A stretch of DNA of 64,000 nt from JACVRX01 sp963831385 (GTDB lineage Bacteria; Actinomycetota; Actinomycetes; Jiangellales; Jiangellaceae). A model generated the notes under the pieces. The model made no database searches and was not told where the DNA came from. It saw nothing but the letters and a program-made list of their open reading frames with translations. This document shows positions 25,767 through 34,433 of the stretch, one piece after another. Position numbers and translations under genes: made by a program. The stretch is taken from NCBI GenBank assembly GCA_963831385.1, contig CAWHPW010000012.1, forward strand, positions 124,001 through 188,000, read 5' to 3'. Within the stretch, counting starts at the first letter, position 1; the number at the start of each line of letters is the position of its first letter.

Positions 25767-27084
25767 GTGAGCAGGCAGATCTCGGTGATCGGCACCGGCT
25801 ACCTCGGCGCCGTTCATGCGGTGGGGATGGCCGAACTCGGATATTCGGTCGTCGGAATCGACGTCGACGCTGCCAAGATCGCCGCGTTGCAGGAGGGGCA
25901 TGCGCCCTTCTACGAACCCGACCTCGACCCATCGCTCCGCAAGCACGTCGACGGTGGACGACTGAGGTTCTCCACGGAGATCGCCGACGCGGCCCATGCC
26001 GACGTGCATTTCCTCTGCGTCGGCACGCCGCAGCGCCACGACGGCCTGGCCGCGGACTTGACGTTTCTCGAGACGGCGGTCGATGCGCTTGCCGCGGTCC
26101 TGCGGCGGCCATGCCTCGTCGTCGGGAAGTCAACCGTTCCGGTCGGAACAGCGGGCCGACTCGCTGCGCGGCTGGTCGAGGCTGCGCCGGTCGGAGATGC
26201 CGCCGAACTGGCCTGGAACCCGGAGTTCCTGCGGGAGGGGTTCGCGATCGAGGACACCCTGTACCCGGATCGGCTGGTCTTCGGCGTGCGGTCCGAGGCA
26301 GCGGAGCGGACGCTGCGGGCGATCTACGCACCGCTGATCGCGGCGGACGTCCCCGTCGTGGTCACCGACTTCCAAACCGCGGAGCTGGTGAAGGCATCGG
26401 CCAACGCGTTTCTTGCCACCAAGATTTCTTTCATCAACGCTATGGCCGAGATCTGTGAGGTAACCGGCGCCGACGTCACCCAGCTGGCCGAGGCGCTTGG
26501 TCACGACCCTCGCATTGGCCGCCGGTTCCTGAACGCCGGCGTCGGCTTCGGCGGCGGTTGCCTACCCAAGGACATCCGGGCATTCATCGCCCGCGCAGGG
26601 GAGATCGGTGCCGGTCAGTCGCTGGCGTTCCTCGCCGAAGTCGACGCGGTCAATCTGCGCCGCCGCGAACGCGTCGCGGAGATCGCCCGGGAGATGCTGG
26701 GCGGTGTCGTCGCCGGCAAACGGGTGGCGATTCTGGGCGCGGCGTTCAAGCCCAACTCCGACGACGTTCGCGACTCGCCGGCCTTGACTGTGGCCGGCCA
26801 GCTGCATCTGCAAGGTGCTCACGTCACCGTGCACGATCCCAAGGCCATCGACAACGCTCGCCGGCTCTTCCCGACGTTGGAGTACGCAGAGACCGTGATC
26901 GCGGCGTGCCGCGATGCCGACCTGGTGTTGCATCTCACCGAATGGCCGGAGTATCGCGAGATCGATGCCGAGGTGCTCGGCGCGGTCGTCGCCGTCGAGA
27001 AACGTCGTCGACGGCCGCAACCGCCTCGATCGGGCGGCCTGGCGCGCAGCCGGGTGGACCTTCTGGGGCTTGGGCCGGCCCTAG
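25767..27084 (+). CDS. ugd: UDP-glucose 6-dehydrogenase, C-terminus frameshifted at about 27000
   Basis: Oxidises UDP-glucose twice with NAD to UDP-glucuronate, a precursor for acidic polysaccharide. It opens ISVIGTGYLGAVHAVGMAEL (NAD fold), has VGKSTVPVGTAGRL and EFLREGFAIEDTLYPDR, and the catalytic Cys in GVGFGGGCLPKD. The C-terminal nucleotide domain begins VAILGAAFKPNSDDVRDS. At 27000-27002 an extra A in gagaaacg pushes the frame into a long foreign tail. The shifted frame continues NVVDGRNRLDRAAWRAAGW and WGLGRP to TAG at 27084, which is the usual family C-terminus, so a one-base insertion (error or mutation) is likely. About 438 residues result when corrected. GTG 25767 is the start. 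It is the first gene of the polysaccharide island. Confidence 0.88.
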
Positions 27085-28271
27085 CCGGACCCCGCCTCGA
27101 CGACGGCTGGCGGAATCTCCGTCCCGGTCTGCATGGCGGCCCACAGCTGATCGGCCTGCTCGTCGTCCCAATCGACGGTGTTGCCGACCCGGCCGAGCGG
27201 CACCGTCAGGGTGTCGCCAGCACCGGATGTGACCCGGCGCATGCCGAGGGCGAACCGGGCGAGGTCGATCGGACCGGTCTGCTCGTCGACGGTCAGCGCG
27301 TCGCCGCCTGCTATGGCGGTGCGGGTGAGGGTGAACGGGTTGAGCAGGGTCGCCGGCGACAGCGCGGTGCTGGCGATGGAGCCGATCAACTCCCGCTGTC
27401 GCTGCACCCGGCCGAGATCTGCGGTCGCGTCGAGTTCTCGCGCCCGCGCATACCCCAAAGCGTTCACCCCGTCGAGTGTCTGGCAGCCGGCGGGCAGGTC
27501 GATGTGGGCCTTGTCGTCCTGAGCCGGCTCGGGTAAGCACATCTCGACCCCGCCGAGCGCGTCGACGACCGAGGCGAACCCGCCGAACCCGATCTCGACA
27601 TAGTCGTCGATCGCGACGCCGGTCTCGTTCTCCAGCGTCTGGACGAGAAGCGGTGCGCCGCCGAAGGCGAATGCAGCGTTGACCCGTTCCTCGCCGTGGC
27701 CGGGAATGTCGACAAGCGAGTCGCGGGGCACGCTGACGAGGGCCGGGCGACCATCAGTGGGCACGTACAACAGCATGATCGTGTCCGTGCGCTGCCCCTC
27801 CGCGGAACCGGTACCCAGCTCGGCTCGCTCCTCCGCGCTGAGGTCTTCCCGACTGTCCGATCCGACCAGCAGGTACACCCGGCCTGCCGACACTGCCGCG
27901 CCATGGTCATCGGGAATGGCGGCGACCTTGTCGATTCTCGACCACGCGATGACCCCCAGCACGACCAATGCCGCGAGGAGTACGACGAAGATTCCCCCGA
28001 TCCAGCGGGCAACGCGGGCGGCGCCGCTCCGTGGTCGTGCCGCTGGCGGATGACTGCGGGGTGGGGTCGGCTGGCGAGTGGCCCGGACCGGACTCGGTGA
28101 CGGGGATCCGGCCGGCTTTCCGGGCGCCTTCACCGGCGGCGCCTGTTCCCCTTCGACCGGGCTGCGCGCCAACCCGTCGCGGTAGGACACGCCCGGAACC
28201 CGGCCGGCGGTGTAGCTGGTCACGTTGGGTGGTCCGGCCGGCGCCGGGTTGGGCGGGTTTTGCACACTCAC
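27081..28271 (-). CDS. LytR-CpsA-Psr (LCP) family glycan ligase, membrane-anchored
   Basis: LCP enzymes move undecaprenyl-linked glycans onto peptidoglycan or other wall polymers outside the membrane. The 396-residue protein has a long Pro-rich cytosolic N-terminus, one transmembrane helix (GGIFVVLLAALVVLGVIAW, about residues 94-112), then the LCP domain with YLLVGSDSRED, RTDTIMLLYV, VSVPRDSLVDIPGHGEERVN and a C-terminal RARELDATADLGRVQRQREL. Start GTG 28271 is supported by TACCGT seven bases upstream. Its stop overlaps the restored ugd stop on the other strand within one CTAG. It corresponds in position to cpsA (Rv3267) in mycobacteria. Confidence 0.88.
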   Translation of the reverse strand: MSVQNPPNPAPAGPPNVTSYTAGRVPGVSYRDGLARSPVEGEQAPPVKAPGKPAGSPSPSPVRATRQPTPPRSHPPAARPRSGAARVARWIGGIFVVLLAALVVLGVIAWSRIDKVAAIPDDHGAAVSAGRVYLLVGSDSREDLSAEERAELGTGSAEGQRTDTIMLLYVPTDGRPALVSVPRDSLVDIPGHGEERVNAAFAFGGAPLLVQTLENETGVAIDDYVEIGFGGFASVVDALGGVEMCLPEPAQDDKAHIDLPAGCQTLDGVNALGYARARELDATADLGRVQRQRELIGSIASTALSPATLLNPFTLTRTAIAGGDALTVDEQTGPIDLARFALGMRRVTSGAGDTLTVPLGRVGNTVDWDDEQADQLWAAMQTGTEIPPAVVEAGSG

Positions 28272-28278
28272 GTTCGAA

Positions 28279-28284
28279 ACGGTA
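28279..28284 (-). promoter_or_regulatory. Candidate -10 (TACCGT) for leaderless LCP gene
   Basis: On the minus strand TACCGT is followed by seven bases and the GTG at 28271. The divergent thioesterase gene has a similar element at 28324. Confidence 0.4.
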
Positions 28285-28323
28285 CCCGGAGCACGTTCGG
28301 TGCCCAACGTGGCCGATTACCCG

Positions 28324-28329
28324 TACGGT
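28324..28329 (+). promoter_or_regulatory. Candidate -10 (TACGGT) for leaderless thioesterase gene
   Basis: TACGGT is followed by six bases and an in-frame GTG at 28336, favouring this start over GTG 28300. Confidence 0.4.
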
Positions 28330-28335
28330 CCTGGT

Positions 28336-28845
28336 GTGCTGGACAGCTTGCCGGGACGCCCGACGTCGGCCGCGGAGACGACGCTGTCGCGGATCATGAC
28401 CACGCTCGACACCAACCTGCTCGGTACCGTCCACGGCGGCGTGATCATGAAGTTGGTCGACGATGTCGCCGGCGCGGTGGCACAGCGGCATTCCGGCGGG
28501 CCCGCGGTCACAGCGTCAATGGACGAAATGGCTTTTCTGGAGCCCGTACACGTTGGTGATCTGGTGCACGCCCAGGGCCGGGTCAACTGGACCGGGCGCA
28601 CGTCACTGGAGGTTGGCGTCAGGGTCGTCGCCGAGCCGTGGAACGAGGTCCGAGCCGCCAAGCGGGTTGCCACCGCCTATCTGGTCTTCGTCGGCCTCGA
28701 CGCCAACGGCGAGCCGCGAGCGGTACCGCCGGTGCTGCCGGAGACCGACGAGGACCGGCGTCGATTCGCCGAGGCCGAGATACGCCGGACCCACCGGTTG
28801 GCTCGCCGGGCCGCGATCTTGAAGTCCCGTGGGGACGCCCGCTGA
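28336..28845 (+). CDS. Hotdog-fold acyl-CoA thioesterase
   Basis: A 169-residue thioesterase of the acyl-CoA hydrolase (YciA/BACH) type. It has a single hotdog domain with NLLGTVHGGVIMKLVDDVAG, where the family has N..G.vhGG..M...D, then FLEPVHVGDLVHAQGRVNW and a C-terminal helix rich in Arg/Glu. It would hydrolyse acyl-CoA to free acid and CoA in the cytosol; chain-length preference is unknown. The start is GTG 28336 by the leaderless -10; GTG 28300 would add 12 residues. It diverges from the LCP gene and is followed 116 bases later by another LCP gene. Its relation to the glycan genes is unclear. Confidence 0.82.
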   Translation: MLDSLPGRPTSAAETTLSRIMTTLDTNLLGTVHGGVIMKLVDDVAGAVAQRHSGGPAVTASMDEMAFLEPVHVGDLVHAQGRVNWTGRTSLEVGVRVVAEPWNEVRAAKRVATAYLVFVGLDANGEPRAVPPVLPETDEDRRRFAEAEIRRTHRLARRAAILKSRGDAR

Positions 28846-28961
28846 CTCGCTGCCGCGACATGCAGTCGCACTCGGCGCGCCGCGGCAGCGACAGCGAGCC
28901 GGACGGCGATACTGGCGACGCTGTGCCCGTTTCGAGGTCGACCTGACGACTGGGGGCCCCG

Positions 28962-30461
28962 ATGGTCACGACCGCGCCGCCTGGCAACCGGGCGCCTCGG
29001 TCGAGTGCACCACGGATCCGATCGGTCCGCGGACAGCGGGCCGAGTCCGTGCGTTTTCGGCGCGCGATCACCTTGGTCACCGTTTCCGCGATCGCGCCTG
29101 GAAGCGCACAGTGGATGGCCGGCAACCGACGCCTCGGCACGATCATGTTGCGGTTGTGGGTCGGGATCGTTGTCGTTGGCGGGCTGGTGCTGTGGCTGGT
29201 TCCCCTCGACCAGCTCGCCCGTCTCGCCGTCCGGCCGTGGTTGTTGAACCTGTTCACCCTGCTGGCGTTCGCAGTGGCGCTGGGGTGGACAGCCGCGCTC
29301 GTCGACGCCTGGCGGCTGGGGAATCCGCCGAGGTTGGATCGCCGGCATCGGCTGATGCTGGTCGGCGCGACGTTGGCGCTGATCGCGGTGGTTTCGACGC
29401 CGCTGGTGGTTGCTGCCCGTTACGCGGCCGCCACCCGTGAGGCGGTAGTCAAGCTGTTTCCCACCGGCGAAGCGGCCGCGACCAGCGATGGCCGGCTCAA
29501 CGTCCTCCTGCTGGGAGCCGACGCCGCCGAGGGGCGCGATGGCGTCCGACCGGACAGCGTCAACGTGGTGTCGATCGACGTCCGGTCCGGCCGTCCGGTC
29601 CTGATCAGCCTGCCCCGGAATCTGGAGAAGGCCCGATTCGCCGAAGACAGTGCCGCCGCGGCCGAGTTCCCGGCCGGGTTCTCCGGGCCGGGGGATCGCG
29701 CCGAGTGGCTTCTCAATGCGACCTGGACCTATGGCGAAGCGCATCCGGACCTTTTCCCTGGGTCGGCCGGACCGGGCGTGACCGCCGTCAAGCAAGCCGT
29801 CGAGGGCACGCTCGGACTGCCGGTGCATTACTACGTGGTCATCGATCTCGCCGGCTTCCGTGATCTGGTCGACGCGCTCGGAGGAGTGACGATCCGGATC
29901 ACCGAACCGGTACCGATCGGTCAATCCGGCCGAGTCCTGACCCCCGGCCTGCACCGGCTCGACGGTTACGAAACCCTCTGGTACGCGCGCTCTCGCAGCG
30001 ATTCGTCCGACTACGGGCGGATGAGTCGGCAACGCTGCGTGCTGGGAGCGATGCTGCATGAGGCCGACCCGGCGACGGTCCTGCGCAACTTCACCGACCT
30101 CGCGGCCGCCTCGACGTCGATCGTGCGGACGGACATTCCGCAGGAGCAACTCCCGGAGCTGATCGAGCTAGCGGTACAGGCGAAGGACCTACCTATTTCG
30201 TCGTTGCAGCTCGTGCCGCCGCTAGTGACCCCGGCAGATCCGGACTTCGAGGTGATCAGGGAGAACGTGGAAGGTGCGCTGGAGGCGACGACGAGCGGAG
30301 CGCAACCGAGCGCGGTAGGGACCGAGGCCGCTGCGCCGACTGCCGCACCTGCTTCAGGCGAAGACACTGAGCCGACCGACAGCTCCGAGTCCGACCAGAG
30401 TGCTGCCGCGACCACTGACCAATCGACAGTCGACTTGTCGTCCGTGTGCGCGTACGAATAG
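28962..30461 (+). CDS. LCP family glycan ligase with four predicted membrane segments
   Basis: A 499-residue LCP protein. Unlike the usual single-anchor form, several hydrophobic segments (about residues 35-55, 60-82, 92-112 and 130-150, for example LMLVGATLALIAVVSTPLVV) precede the LCP domain. That domain has LNVLLLGADAAEGRDGVRPD, VSIDVRSGRPVLISLPRN, the tyrosine-rich LPVHYYVVIDLAGFRDLVDA and YARSRSDSSDYGRMSRQR. The C-terminus is a low-complexity Ala/Thr/Glu tail ending CAYE. It likely attaches the exported glycan to the wall. The polytopic N-terminus is uncommon but known in actinobacterial members. ATG 28962 has a G-rich stretch just upstream. Confidence 0.85.
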   Translation: MVTTAPPGNRAPRSSAPRIRSVRGQRAESVRFRRAITLVTVSAIAPGSAQWMAGNRRLGTIMLRLWVGIVVVGGLVLWLVPLDQLARLAVRPWLLNLFTLLAFAVALGWTAALVDAWRLGNPPRLDRRHRLMLVGATLALIAVVSTPLVVAARYAAATREAVVKLFPTGEAAATSDGRLNVLLLGADAAEGRDGVRPDSVNVVSIDVRSGRPVLISLPRNLEKARFAEDSAAAAEFPAGFSGPGDRAEWLLNATWTYGEAHPDLFPGSAGPGVTAVKQAVEGTLGLPVHYYVVIDLAGFRDLVDALGGVTIRITEPVPIGQSGRVLTPGLHRLDGYETLWYARSRSDSSDYGRMSRQRCVLGAMLHEADPATVLRNFTDLAAASTSIVRTDIPQEQLPELIELAVQAKDLPISSLQLVPPLVTPADPDFEVIRENVEGALEATTSGAQPSAVGTEAAAPTAAPASGEDTEPTDSSESDQSAAATTDQSTVDLSSVCAYE

Positions 30462-30491
30462 ATCGCCGCGGCGGGTATGGTGCTCGCCGTC

Positions 30492-31535
30492 ATGGAGTCG
30501 ACCCGCTCATCTGGCTGGCCGCCGGTTTCGGTGATCATGCCGGTCCTCGACGAGGAACGGCATCTGGCCGAAGCCGTGACCGGTGTCCTGGACCAGGACT
30601 ACGGCGGAGAAGTGGAGTTGGTCCTGGCCCTCGGACCCTCTAGGGACCGCACGAGTGAGATCGCAGCGCGGCTGGCCCAGAGCGACCCCCGAATCCGTCT
30701 CGTCGACAATCCGATCGGCAGAACCCCGAACGGTCTCAACGCCGCGATCTCCGCTGCCCGGCACCAGATCATCGCTCGGGTCGACGGTCACGGCGTGCTG
30801 TCACCCGGGTACCTCCGGCGAGCCGTCGAGGTACTCCAGTCGACGGGCGCGGCCAATGTCGGCGGCATCATGCGGGCCGAAGGGCAGACGGACTTCGAAC
30901 GTGCAGTGGCGCGGGCGATGACCTCGCCGTTCGGCATCGGCCGGGCCCGCTTTCACCTCGGCGGTGACGCGGGCCCGGCCGACACGGTCTACCTCGGGAT
31001 CTTCCGTCGAGAGGTGATCGAACGCCTCGGCGGATACGACGAGCACTTTGCGCGGGCGCAGGACTGGGAACTGAACCACCGAATCCGTGCCACTGGCGAG
31101 ACGGTGTGGTTCACGCCCGATCTGGAGGTGACGTACCGCCCTCGCGGCAGTCTCGCCGCATTGGGTAGGCAGTTCTTCCGGAGCGGAGAATGGCGCCGCG
31201 AGGTGCTCCGCAAGTACCCCGGCACCGCCAGTCTTCGGTACCTCGCGACCCCGGTTGCGACAGTCGCGCTCGGCGTCGGTACTGCGGCGGGCATCGGGTC
31301 GGTGCTGGGCGGCCCGCCTTGGCTTGCAGTCGGCTGGCTGATCCCGTCGGCCTACCTCGGTGGCGTGCTCGTCGTCGGACTGGCGGCGGGCCGCGGCCTT
31401 CCGTGGCGCTCCCGGCTGTGGCTGCCGGTGGTGTTGGCCACGATGCACACGACGTGGGGCACCGGCTTCCTGGTCGGTCATCGCCACGCTGCTCGCGACC
31501 GCCGAGATCTGGTCGCGACCGCCGAATGGTCCTGA
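30492..31535 (+). CDS. Glycosyltransferase family 2, membrane-associated
   Basis: A GT-A fold glycosyltransferase of about 347 residues. It shows PVSVIMPVLDEERHLAEAV at the N-terminus, ARVDGHGVLSPGYLRRA with the DxD-like metal site, FRREVIERLGGYDE and ARAQDWELNHRIRATGETVW, the acceptor-binding ED-like region. The C-terminal 120 residues contain several hydrophobic helices (ATVALGVGTAAGIGSVL, AYLGGVLVVGLAAG), so it probably works at the membrane on a lipid-linked sugar. It resembles succinoglycan ExoA-type enzymes. ATG 30492 or ATG 30477 could start it; neither has a clear Shine-Dalgarno. The next gene starts two bases after its stop. Confidence 0.82.
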   Translation: MESTRSSGWPPVSVIMPVLDEERHLAEAVTGVLDQDYGGEVELVLALGPSRDRTSEIAARLAQSDPRIRLVDNPIGRTPNGLNAAISAARHQIIARVDGHGVLSPGYLRRAVEVLQSTGAANVGGIMRAEGQTDFERAVARAMTSPFGIGRARFHLGGDAGPADTVYLGIFRREVIERLGGYDEHFARAQDWELNHRIRATGETVWFTPDLEVTYRPRGSLAALGRQFFRSGEWRREVLRKYPGTASLRYLATPVATVALGVGTAAGIGSVLGGPPWLAVGWLIPSAYLGGVLVVGLAAGRGLPWRSRLWLPVVLATMHTTWGTGFLVGHRHAARDRRDLVATAEWS

Positions 31536-31536
31536 C

Positions 31537-32676
31537 ATGCGCGTTCTCATGCTCGCTCAGTCACCGCTCGCGGGTGACACGCGGATCATTCGCGAGGCGG
31601 CCACGTTGGCTGCGGCGGGACATGAGATCCACATCGTCGGCCGCGACGTGCCCGCTGATTTCGTCCCAGCACCAGAGGTAACAGTCTCCTCCACGCGGCC
31701 TGCTCACGGACTACGGCCGTCGCCCCGGCGTGATCGCGACCCGCTTCCGGTCCGAGCGGCGCGCTGGTTACTCCTGCCCGAGCATCGCCGCCTGGTGGAG
31801 CGCGCGTGGGTCGACGAGGCGAAGGCACTGGCGCGAGACGGCTCGAGACCGTCGGTCGTCCATGCGCATGACTTCAACACGCTGGCGCTCGGGGCGGAGT
31901 TGGCCGGGATCGCGAACGCGAAACTCGTGTACGACGCGCACGAGTTCTGGAGCGGTCGCCCGAGGGTCGGTCGGCCGACCCCGGTCCGTACCCTGCGCGA
32001 ACGGAGACGGGAGCAAAGACTCGGGTGGCAAGCGGCCGCCGTGCTGACGGTGGGCGAAGGCATTGCCGAAGCTCTACGGCGGCGATACGGATGGCGGCAC
32101 GTGCACGTCGTCCGGAACACCTTCGAACCACGTCCGCAGGACAGCCTGCCCGCCACCGAACCGGTCGGGGCGGTCTATGCCGGCCGGCTCGCCCCTTTTC
32201 GGGAACTCGAGGTGATCGCGGCCGCGAGCGGCAAGCTGGGCCTTGCGGTGTCCCTGGTAGGCCCCGCAGATCCCGCCTGGCTGGCCCAGTTCGACCCGGG
32301 GGAGGCCGACATCTTGCCGCCGACGTCGCTCGAAGGCGTGGACCACCTGCTCGCCGACGCCGGGCTGGCTCTGGTGACGCACTCGGACCGGTGGCTCAAT
32401 CACCGCCTGGCGCTGCCGAACAAGCTCTTTCACGCCGTGCGAGTCGGCGTTCCGGTCGTCGCCACCGATGTCGGTGAGCTGGCGAAGACGGTTCGAGAGC
32501 ACCGGGTCGGCACGCTCTACCGGCCGGGTGATGCTCGAGATCTGGTCCGGGCCGTGCACGACGCCAAGAAAGAGTACGCATCGCTACGCGCTGCCGTCAC
32601 CGCCGCCACGCCCGCGCTGACCTGGCCACACGACGAGGCGGTGCTCCTCGACGTCTACGCTGGTCTGCAGGACTGA
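31537..32676 (+). CDS. Glycosyltransferase family 4 type (GT-B fold)
   Basis: A 379-residue GT-B glycosyltransferase. It begins MRVLMLAQSPLAGDTRIIRE, contains VVHAHDFNTLALGAELA and VYDAHEFWSGRP in the acceptor half, then AVYAGRLAPFRELEVIAAA and PNKLFHAVRVGVPVVATDVG in the nucleotide-sugar half. The E-x7-E motif typical of GT4 is only partly kept, so the exact family is less sure. It starts one base after the GT2 stop, which implies co-transcription. The donor and acceptor sugars cannot be told from sequence. A similar HxHD/DAHE layout appears in the gene at 36.9 kb. Confidence 0.78.
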   Translation: MRVLMLAQSPLAGDTRIIREAATLAAAGHEIHIVGRDVPADFVPAPEVTVSSTRPAHGLRPSPRRDRDPLPVRAARWLLLPEHRRLVERAWVDEAKALARDGSRPSVVHAHDFNTLALGAELAGIANAKLVYDAHEFWSGRPRVGRPTPVRTLRERRREQRLGWQAAAVLTVGEGIAEALRRRYGWRHVHVVRNTFEPRPQDSLPATEPVGAVYAGRLAPFRELEVIAAASGKLGLAVSLVGPADPAWLAQFDPGEADILPPTSLEGVDHLLADAGLALVTHSDRWLNHRLALPNKLFHAVRVGVPVVATDVGELAKTVREHRVGTLYRPGDARDLVRAVHDAKKEYASLRAAVTAATPALTWPHDEAVLLDVYAGLQD

Positions 32677-32779
32677 GGTGCGGCGAGGCCGGCTGGCGAC
32701 GACGGGTCAACTATCCTGGTCCGGCTCGCCGCGCTCTGCCGCCGCTGCCACCCATCGACCCTCAGGAGCTGCACCCCGC

Positions 32780-33637
32780 ATGACGCACGTAACGGCGGAA
32801 GACTCGGAGTTCGAGTCCGACTTCCACGTCTACGAGCCGCACCGGGTGGGGTTGCCCAAACTCCGGCCGTATCTCACCGAGCTATGGCGGCGGCGCGAGT
32901 TCGCCGCGGAGTTGTCCCGCTCGGGGATGCGGGCAGCACATAGCAACACGTTCTTCGGCCGGCTCTGGCTCGTGCTCAATCCTCTGTTGCTCGCCGCGGT
33001 CTACTACGTTCTCGTAGCGATCCTGGCCGGCCGCACCGGCTTCGACTACTTCGTCCACCTACTCGCCGGGCTGTTCGCGTTCTACTTCATCTCCGGCTGC
33101 ATCACCACCGGAGCCGCATCCATCACCGGCGGCGGCCGGCTGGTGATGAACATGGCCTTCCCACGGTTGTTGATGCCATATTCAGCGGTTCGGACGGCGT
33201 TCTTCCGGTTCCTCCCGACGATGGCCGTCTACTTCGTCTTCCACATCATCGGCGGCCTGCCCTGGTCGCCGAACATGCTGCTGGCACTCGTCTTTCTCGC
33301 CTTCATGATCGTCTTCGGGCTGGGGGCCGCGGCGATCTTCGCCACCGTACAGGTGTACTTTCGAGATGCCGCGAGCTTCTTGCCGTACTTCATCCGCATT
33401 TGGCTCTATCTCTCCCCGGTGCTGTGGTACCCAGAAGAGGCCCCACAAGCGCTCAAGCCATTCTTGGTCCTGAACCCGCTGTATGGGCTGCTGGGTGGCT
33501 GGACCGACCTGCTGGTTCGCGGCCACATGCCACAGCCGGCGATCTGGATATCGGCCGCGGTCTGGTCGTTTGTCGTCCTGATCGCCGGTTCACTGTTCTT
33601 CATGTCCAGGGAGCGTGAGTTCGCTGTCCGTATCTGA
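32780..33637 (+). CDS. ABC-2 polysaccharide exporter permease (Wzm type)
   Basis: The membrane half of an ABC transporter that flips an undecaprenyl-linked glycan outward. The 285-residue protein has a cytosolic N-terminus (LTELWRRREFAAELSRSGMR), the amphipathic NTFFGRLWLVLNPLLLAAVYY, and six hydrophobic helices, closing with SREREFAVRI. ATG 32780 is preceded by AGGAG about 11 bases upstream, and TATCCT at 32712-32717 may be a -10. It overlaps the ATPase gene by 23 bases. Size resembles Wzm of mycobacterial galactan export (Rv3783). Confidence 0.88.
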   Translation: MTHVTAEDSEFESDFHVYEPHRVGLPKLRPYLTELWRRREFAAELSRSGMRAAHSNTFFGRLWLVLNPLLLAAVYYVLVAILAGRTGFDYFVHLLAGLFAFYFISGCITTGAASITGGGRLVMNMAFPRLLMPYSAVRTAFFRFLPTMAVYFVFHIIGGLPWSPNMLLALVFLAFMIVFGLGAAAIFATVQVYFRDAASFLPYFIRIWLYLSPVLWYPEEAPQALKPFLVLNPLYGLLGGWTDLLVRGHMPQPAIWISAAVWSFVVLIAGSLFFMSREREFAVRI

Positions 33638-34433
33638 GTCGACGCGGGCGCCGGCGGCCGGCACTGCGTTGCCGGCGGTCAGCGTCCAGGACGTCTCGGT
33701 CACCTACCGGACCACCTTCGAGCGGGTGCCGACCTTCAAGGGCGCCCTGGTCCGGTTCGGTCGCGGTGAACGTGCCATCCGGGAGATCGAGGCGGTCAAG
33801 GATGTCTCGTTCGATGTCCCACGGGGTCAGGCGATGGGGATCATCGGCGCCAACGGCGCCGGGAAGTCGACGCTGATGCGGACCCTCGCGGGAATCCTTC
33901 CTCCGACCCGGGGGCGCATCGAAGTGCGCGGCCGAATCAGCGCCTTGCTGGCGTTGGGTGTGGGCTTCAACGCTGCTCTGTCCGGGCGCGAGAACGTCAT
34001 CCTCGGCGGTTTGGCGTCTGGGCTGAGCCGCAAAGAGGTGCTCGAGCGAGCCGACGAAGTCGCCGAGTTCGCCGAGCTCGGCGACTTCATGGACATGCCG
34101 ATGCGCACGTATTCGTCGGGCATGTATTCCCGGCTGGCGTTCTCGGTGTCGGTACACATGAAGCCGGACATCTTGCTCATCGACGAGGCACTGTCCGCTG
34201 GCGATGCGTCGTTCAAGAGCAAAGCGTCGACAAAGATGCACGACCTGATGTCATCCGCGCGGGCCATGTTCCTCGTCAGCCATTCGCTCGGCAGCGTCAA
34301 GGACTTGTGTGACCGGGTCATCTGGATGCACAAAGGCAAGCTGATGCTCGACGGCTCGCCTGACGACGTGATCAAGGCGTACACGAAGTTCGTCCAGGTT
34401 GGTGAGGATGCTTTCACCTTCGAGGACCTCTAA
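33615..34433 (+). CDS. ABC polysaccharide exporter ATPase (Wzt type, without C-terminal sugar-binding domain)
   Basis: The ATPase of the glycan exporter, 272 residues. Walker A is GANGAGKST, the signature is TYSSGMYSRLAF instead of LSGGQ, Walker B is DILLIDEAL, and the H-loop is FLVSHSLGS. Wzt proteins that recognise a modified glycan end carry an extra C-terminal carbohydrate-binding domain. This one stops shortly after the nucleotide-binding domain, as in mycobacterial Rv3781 and TagH-like short forms, suggesting export is not controlled by chain-end capping here. GTG 33615 has AGGGAG nearby and lies inside the permease gene. Confidence 0.9.
   Translation: MSSLSVSESTRAPAAGTALPAVSVQDVSVTYRTTFERVPTFKGALVRFGRGERAIREIEAVKDVSFDVPRGQAMGIIGANGAGKSTLMRTLAGILPPTRGRIEVRGRISALLALGVGFNAALSGRENVILGGLASGLSRKEVLERADEVAEFAELGDFMDMPMRTYSSGMYSRLAFSVSVHMKPDILLIDEALSAGDASFKSKASTKMHDLMSSARAMFLVSHSLGSVKDLCDRVIWMHKGKLMLDGSPDDVIKAYTKFVQVGEDAFTFEDL

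Noticed and set aside
25767..27536. A UDP-glucose dehydrogenase with a 150-residue extra C-terminal domain
   Set aside because: The tail is an out-of-frame reading opposite the LCP gene; a one-base correction gives the normal C-terminus and stop.
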